Position numbers and translations under genes: made by a program
Assembly (NCBI GenBank): GCA_038255255.1
Contig: JBBSLL010000036.1
Span: forward strand, 1-28,745
DNA from: JBBQNY01 sp038255255
Lineage (GTDB): Bacteria; Pseudomonadota; Gammaproteobacteria; Xanthomonadales; Ahniellaceae
Reading direction: 5' to 3'
DNA length: 28,745 nucleotides
Part shown: in pieces, positions 26,687-28,745 of the stretch
How the letters are laid out: each line of letters opens with the position of its first letter
How positions within the stretch are numbered: the stretch's first letter is position 1
Notes under the pieces: model-generated
What the model was told of the DNA's origin: nothing
Seen by the model: only the letters and a program-made list of their open reading frames with translations
Databases searched by the model: none

Positions 26687-28152
26687 CGCGCAACCATCGC
26701 CTCGCGTTTGTCCTCGGGTCTTTGGCTTTGCTCGCCGGCGCTCTCGCACTCGGCTACTGGTGGGGGCAAAGTCGTTCGGAGCAGCCTGCATCGCCCGATG
26801 CTGTTTCCGCGAGTGCGGAGCCCGAGGCGCTCTACTGGTACGACCCGATGGTGCCCGACCAGCACTTCGACAAGCCGGGCAAGTCGCCCTTCATGGACAT
26901 GCAGCTCGTACCGAAGTATGCGGAGACAGGCGCATCGAGCGAAGGTGGCGTCACCATCCCCCCGGGTGTCCGCCAGAACCTCGGCATGCGCACAACCGTG
27001 GTATCGCGTGGCAGCCTTGCGAGCACGATCCGGGTGCCCGGCACGATCGGCTGGGATTTGCGGCAGGAACGCGTGGTGAGTGCGCGTGTCGATTCCATCG
27101 TCGAGCGGCTGTACGTCAAGGCACCGTACGAGACCGTGCGCGCCGGTCAACCGCTGGCGACCGTGCTTTCTTCCACGTGGAGCACGGCGCTGGCGGAAGC
27201 TCGCGCGTTGGGCAATGCGACTACGCCCGAGGCGCGAGCGCTGCGCTCCGCAGCGGAGCAGCGGTTGCGCGTACTGGGCTTGCCTGCTGGCGCCCCGTCA
27301 ACACGTGGCGGCAGCATCACGCTGACTTCGCCGGTGAGCGGCGTGGTCAGCGAGATCGGCGTGCGCGAGGGCGAATCCGCGCCGATGGGGACCTTGTTGT
27401 TCCGCGTCAACGGCACCGGCACCGTGTGGTTGGAGGCCGCGGTGCCGCAGTCCGGCGCCGGCGGGATTGCCGCGGACACGCCGGTCGAGGCCACGGTCGA
27501 CGCGATCCCGGGCGAGGTGTTCAGCGGTCGGGTCGAAGCGTTGTTGCCCCAGGTTGACACGGGCAACCGCACGCAGCAGGCCCGAATCGTGCTCGACAAC
27601 ACCAGTGGCTTGCTCGCCCCCGGCATGTTTGCGCAGATCACCCTCAAGCCCGACGGCGGGGCGGATCTTGCACTGGTGCCGTCCGAAGCGCTGATCGGCA
27701 GCGGCGCGCAAGCTCGCGTCATCGTGATGGGCGAGGGCAACAAGTTCCGTCCCGTGGCGGTCACGCCCGGCCGCAGCAGCGGCGGCATGACCGAGATCCT
27801 GTCGGGACTGGACGGTGGCGAACGTGTCGTGACGTCGGGTCAGTTCCTGATCGATTCGGAATCGAATCTTTCCGGTGCGCTGGAAAGGCTCGGGATGCAG
27901 GCGTCCGGCGCGGAGGAGTTGGCAAGGCCCGACGCGGATCGTGCAGCGGAAGCCGAGGCACCGCACATGAAAAGCATGGAGTCGGCGGTCGCCCCACCCA
28001 CGCCGGAGAAGCGTGAGCGCAAGGCAATCTACTGGTACGACCCGATGGTGCCGGACCAGCACTTCGACAAGCCGGGCAAGTCGCCATTCATGGACATGCA
28101 GCTGGTGCCGAAGTATGCGGATGAGGATGGCGAGGCGGAATCACCACCATGA
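26683..28152 (+). CDS. cusB: CusB: periplasmic adaptor of the copper RND pump, with duplicated Met site
   Basis: This 489-residue membrane-fusion protein has an N-terminal anchor (about 8-27). The E. coli-like CusB metal site (Tyr51-Tyr79) has Met56, Met71 and Met73 spaced exactly as E. coli Met49, Met64 and Met66. The lipoyl/barrel-sandwich and beta-barrel regions follow (VRVDSIVERLYVK-like strands, ITLTSPVSGVVSEIGVREG, LAPGMFAQITLKP). After the usual end of the adaptor, a linker (about 415-445) leads to a second, identical copy of the site (Tyr450-Tyr478; Met455, Met470, Met472). It overlaps cusC and cusA by ATGA. No separate cusF is seen in the window. Confidence 0.95.
   Translation: MTRNHRLAFVLGSLALLAGALALGYWWGQSRSEQPASPDAVSASAEPEALYWYDPMVPDQHFDKPGKSPFMDMQLVPKYAETGASSEGGVTIPPGVRQNLGMRTTVVSRGSLASTIRVPGTIGWDLRQERVVSARVDSIVERLYVKAPYETVRAGQPLATVLSSTWSTALAEARALGNATTPEARALRSAAEQRLRVLGLPAGAPSTRGGSITLTSPVSGVVSEIGVREGESAPMGTLLFRVNGTGTVWLEAAVPQSGAGGIAADTPVEATVDAIPGEVFSGRVEALLPQVDTGNRTQQARIVLDNTSGLLAPGMFAQITLKPDGGADLALVPSEALIGSGAQARVIVMGEGNKFRPVAVTPGRSSGGMTEILSGLDGGERVVTSGQFLIDSESNLSGALERLGMQASGAEELARPDADRAAEAEAPHMKSMESAVAPPTPEKRERKAIYWYDPMVPDQHFDKPGKSPFMDMQLVPKYADEDGEAESPP
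26833..26922 (+). repeat. Direct repeat A within cusB (N-terminal copper site)
   Basis: This 90-base segment encodes 30 residues from YWYDPM to LVPKYA and recurs at 28030-28119. The two copies differ at 4 bases, all third-codon positions, so the peptides are identical. Confidence 0.95.
28030..28119 (+). repeat. Direct repeat B within cusB (C-terminal copper site)
   Basis: This is the second copy of the 90-base segment at 26833-26922, about 1.2 kb downstream near the end of cusB. The four differences (CCC/CCG, CCC/CCA, CTC/CTG, GTA/GTG) are silent. Confidence 0.95.
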
Positions 28153-28745
28153 TCGCCGCCATCATTCGTGCTTCGATCGCGAATCGGGTCTTCGTGCTCG
28201 TCGCCGCTCTGGCGCTCGCTGCGATGGGCGTGTGGTCGGTCCTGCGCACGCCGCTCGACGCCTTGCCGGATCTGTCCGACACGCAAGTGATCATCCGCAC
28301 GGAGTGGCCCGGACAAACGCCGCGCATCGTCGAGGACCAGGTCACGTATCCGCTGACCACGACGATGCTGTCGGTGCCGGGCGTCAAGGCGGTGCGTGGA
28401 TTCTCGTTCTTCGGCGACTCGTTCGTCTATGTGCTGTTCGATGACGACACCGATCTGTACTGGGCGCGCTCGCGCGTACTCGAATACCTGAGCCAGGTGC
28501 GCAACCGGCTACCCGCGCAGGTCAATCCTTCATTGGGGCCGGATGCCACGGGCCTTGGATGGATCTACGAATACGCGCTGGTCGATCGCACGGGCAAGCA
28601 TGATCTCGGGCAACTGCGATCGATCCAGGACTGGTTCCTGCGTTACGAGCTCAAGACCGTGCCCGACGTGGCCGAAGTCGCGAGCATTGGCGGCATGGTG
28701 CAGGCGTGGCAGGTTGTGCCCGAACCGCAGGCGCTCGCCGCGCGG
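28149..28745 (+). CDS. cusA: CusA: inner-membrane RND copper/silver pump (3' end outside window)
   Basis: The first 199 codons of a protein normally near 1,040-1,060 residues are present. It starts at an ATG overlapping the cusB stop. The first membrane helix (about 14-32) and the porter-domain start match heavy-metal RND pumps closely: PLDALPDLSDTQVIIRTEWP, VTYPLTTTMLSVPGVKAVRG, YWARSRVLEYL, LGPDATGLGWIYEYALVDR and DWFLRYELKTVPDVAEVAS. CusA uses the proton gradient to send Cu(I)/Ag(I) through CusB and CusC to the outside. The methionine relay residues lie beyond the window, so Cu/Ag rather than Zn/Co specificity rests on likeness to E. coli CusA and on context. Confidence 0.95.
   Translation, partial: MIAAIIRASIANRVFVLVAALALAAMGVWSVLRTPLDALPDLSDTQVIIRTEWPGQTPRIVEDQVTYPLTTTMLSVPGVKAVRGFSFFGDSFVYVLFDDDTDLYWARSRVLEYLSQVRNRLPAQVNPSLGPDATGLGWIYEYALVDRTGKHDLGQLRSIQDWFLRYELKTVPDVAEVASIGGMVQAWQVVPEPQALAAR

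Overview
This is a GC-rich, densely packed chromosomal window from a proteobacterium. The copL-copA-copB-cytochrome-copG order, the fused cysNC and the general gene style point to a gammaproteobacterium of the Xanthomonadales/Lysobacterales type. That placement is inference, because no rRNA or tRNA gene is present.

Layout. (1) 1-5974: a signalling operon of three sensor proteins on the + strand. It holds a tandem-HAMP hybrid histidine kinase cut by the window edge, a REC-HisKA-HATPase-REC protein, and a small kinase-like protein with a degenerate ATP-binding half. (2) 6100-6753: an exported protein of unknown function with a Lys/Gly-rich tail. (3) 6867-7952 (-): ada, the alkylation-damage methyltransferase and regulator. 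(4) 8103-11059: cysD and cysNC for sulfate activation, with a palindromic repeat at the cysD/cysN junction. (5) 11189-13284: a GAF-PAS-PAS protein and a GAF protein that both lack an output domain. (6) 13342-13710 (-): the broken C-terminal end of an EAL phosphodiesterase, followed by a relatively AT-rich junction of about 195 bp.

(7) 13906-28745: a continuous + strand copper-handling island. Its first block is copL, copA (Tat-exported multicopper oxidase), copB (outer membrane), a His-rich cytochrome c (copM-like), an NTF2/SnoaL-like protein and copG (DUF411). Its second block opens with a MerR-type operator and encodes a MerR regulator, a Cu+ P-type ATPase, two PepSY membrane proteins and a probable circularly permuted ATP-grasp enzyme. 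Its third block is a small secreted Cys protein followed by cusC, cusB and cusA (truncated by the window end). Most genes within a block overlap by ATGA, which indicates translational coupling.

Together the island would oxidise Cu(I) in the periplasm (CopA), bind or sequester it (CopB, CopG, the His/Met-rich tails), pump it out of the cytoplasm (P-type ATPase) and expel it across the outer membrane (CusCBA). Its most unusual elements are a CusB with a three-Met copper site at each end, the ATP-grasp enzyme of unknown product, and the broken EAL gene that may mark the left border of the inserted island.
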